From Nitratireductor alexandrii (GTDB taxonomy: Bacteria > Pseudomonadota > Alphaproteobacteria > Rhizobiales > Rhizobiaceae), in the NCBI RefSeq assembly GCF_004000215.1, contig NZ_RBVY01000001.1, positions 720,036 to 784,035 of the forward strand: a stretch of DNA of 64,000 nt. Direction: 5' to 3'. Below, in pieces: positions 63,595 through 64,000 of the stretch. How positions within the stretch are numbered: the stretch's first letter is position 1; every line of letters starts with the position of its first letter. The notes beneath the pieces are model-generated. The model worked only from the letters and a program-made list of their open reading frames with translations. It was not told where the DNA came from and made no database searches. The position numbers were made by a program, and so were the translations under genes.

Positions 63595-64000
63595 CGGCCA
63601 AGGCCGGGTTTCGCCCCGACCAGCCGCGCGTGCCGAAGGGCAATCCCGATGGCGGCCAGTGGACCGACGAGGGGTGCTGTGCGCGGGTGATACCGGTTCA
63701 GGCCAGGCCGACTGGCGGTCGCGGCGGCCCGCGCCGTGTCGGGGGACGCTGGCGAAACGTGCCGCCGGCGCAGGCGGCGCAGCTGGCAATCAGCAACAGC
63801 CGGATGCGCGCTGCCGTGCAGCGTGTACGGGAACTCGATCCGAGATGGAAACCGCGTCCGAGCGCGTACGAGACGGTGGAGGGTGAGATTGCCGCCAACC
63901 GGGCAGCGATGCGCGAGGCCGAAGCCAGGCTGCTGGAATTGCAGCGCATGGGGATCGGACCGGGTCCATATGCCAAGGAATCGCTGCCGGCGCGCAGTTC
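63591..64000 (+). pseudogene. Continuation of the portal frame or a downstream structural protein, open at the window end
   Basis: From 63591 one frame runs without a stop to the last base (136 codons). It starts LAAKAGFRPDQPRVPKGNPD and GGQWTDEG, a motif I know from the C-terminal part of phage minor head/portal proteins in alphaproteobacteria, and ends in a long charged helix (ELDPRWKPRPSAYETVEGEI). It has no ATG near its beginning, so it is more likely the shifted continuation of the portal than a new gene. Truncated by the window edge. Confidence 0.6.

Overview
The window is GC-rich alphaproteobacterial chromosome, most probably from the Hyphomicrobiales (Rhizobiales). The markers are a MucR/Ros zinc-finger regulator, a bet operon with choline sulfatase, a Mrp/Pha antiporter operon, TrcR (DUF1013), small Rhizobiales-type proteins (DUF1491, DUF2336, DUF5330, DUF6456, TIGR03808) and a class 3 asparaginase of the Rhizobium ReAV type. 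Genus cannot be read from this sequence. All product names rest on motifs and family resemblance; no database search was run.

Layout. 1-6.7 kb: a branched-chain/amide-type ABC importer (two permeases, two ATPases), whose second ATPase is open in frame with a complete nitrilase-cluster-type amidase, then an acyl-CoA synthetase; together they suggest import of an amide, hydrolysis to the acid and CoA activation. 6.7-8.0 kb: a small, less GC-rich patch with a degenerate tRNA-like sequence, a stand-alone (p)ppGpp-hydrolase-like HD protein, a small zinc-ribbon ORF and tRNA-Pro(CGG). 8.2-12 kb: phosphomannomutase plus a GDP-mannose pyrophosphorylase/AGE-epimerase fusion. 12-18.5 kb: betI-betC-(PLP dehydratase)-betA-betB on the minus strand, with an inverted-repeat operator at 18473. 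18.6-21 kb: thiolase, SDR and a small secreted protein. 21-25 kb: coaX, DUF3750, asparaginase and a Tat-exported beta-helix protein. 25.3-25.9 kb: a decayed Doc-type toxin-antitoxin pair. 25.9-29.4 kb: both methylmalonyl-CoA mutase subunits.

29.7-39.3 kb: HerA-like ATPase, L,D-transpeptidase, HAD dehalogenase, class IV aminotransferase, iron superoxide dismutase, cytochrome c', a diheme cytochrome c, a small secreted protein, oligopeptidase B and a small exported SH3-like protein. 39.6-45.5 kb: seven-gene Mrp Na+/H+ antiporter operon. 45.5-56 kb: regulatory and cell-cycle-flavoured genes (mucR, a DnaA-domain-IV-like protein, DUF6456, sufE, a PAS histidine kinase with a peptidoglycan-binding partner, DUF2336, trcR) and a DUF1254/DUF1214 pair. 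56-58.2 kb: penicillin-binding protein 1A.

58.3-64 kb is accessory DNA: a 5'-truncated IS1595-type transposase, unfamiliar ORFs (one pair divergent with overlapping start codons), and the start of a phage or gene-transfer-agent head/packaging cluster (small terminase-like, large terminase, portal). The portal frame appears to shift at a run of seven G. Two copies of a 106-bp dispersed repeat (52035 and 62299) each supply the TAG stop codon of the gene upstream.

The observations most worth pursuing are the ABC-ATPase/amidase single frame, the one-base change that would explain loss of both the antitoxin stop and the toxin start in the Doc module, the portal frameshift, and the stop-codon-supplying repeat. 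I saw no CRISPR array, rRNA operon or complete undescribed defence system.
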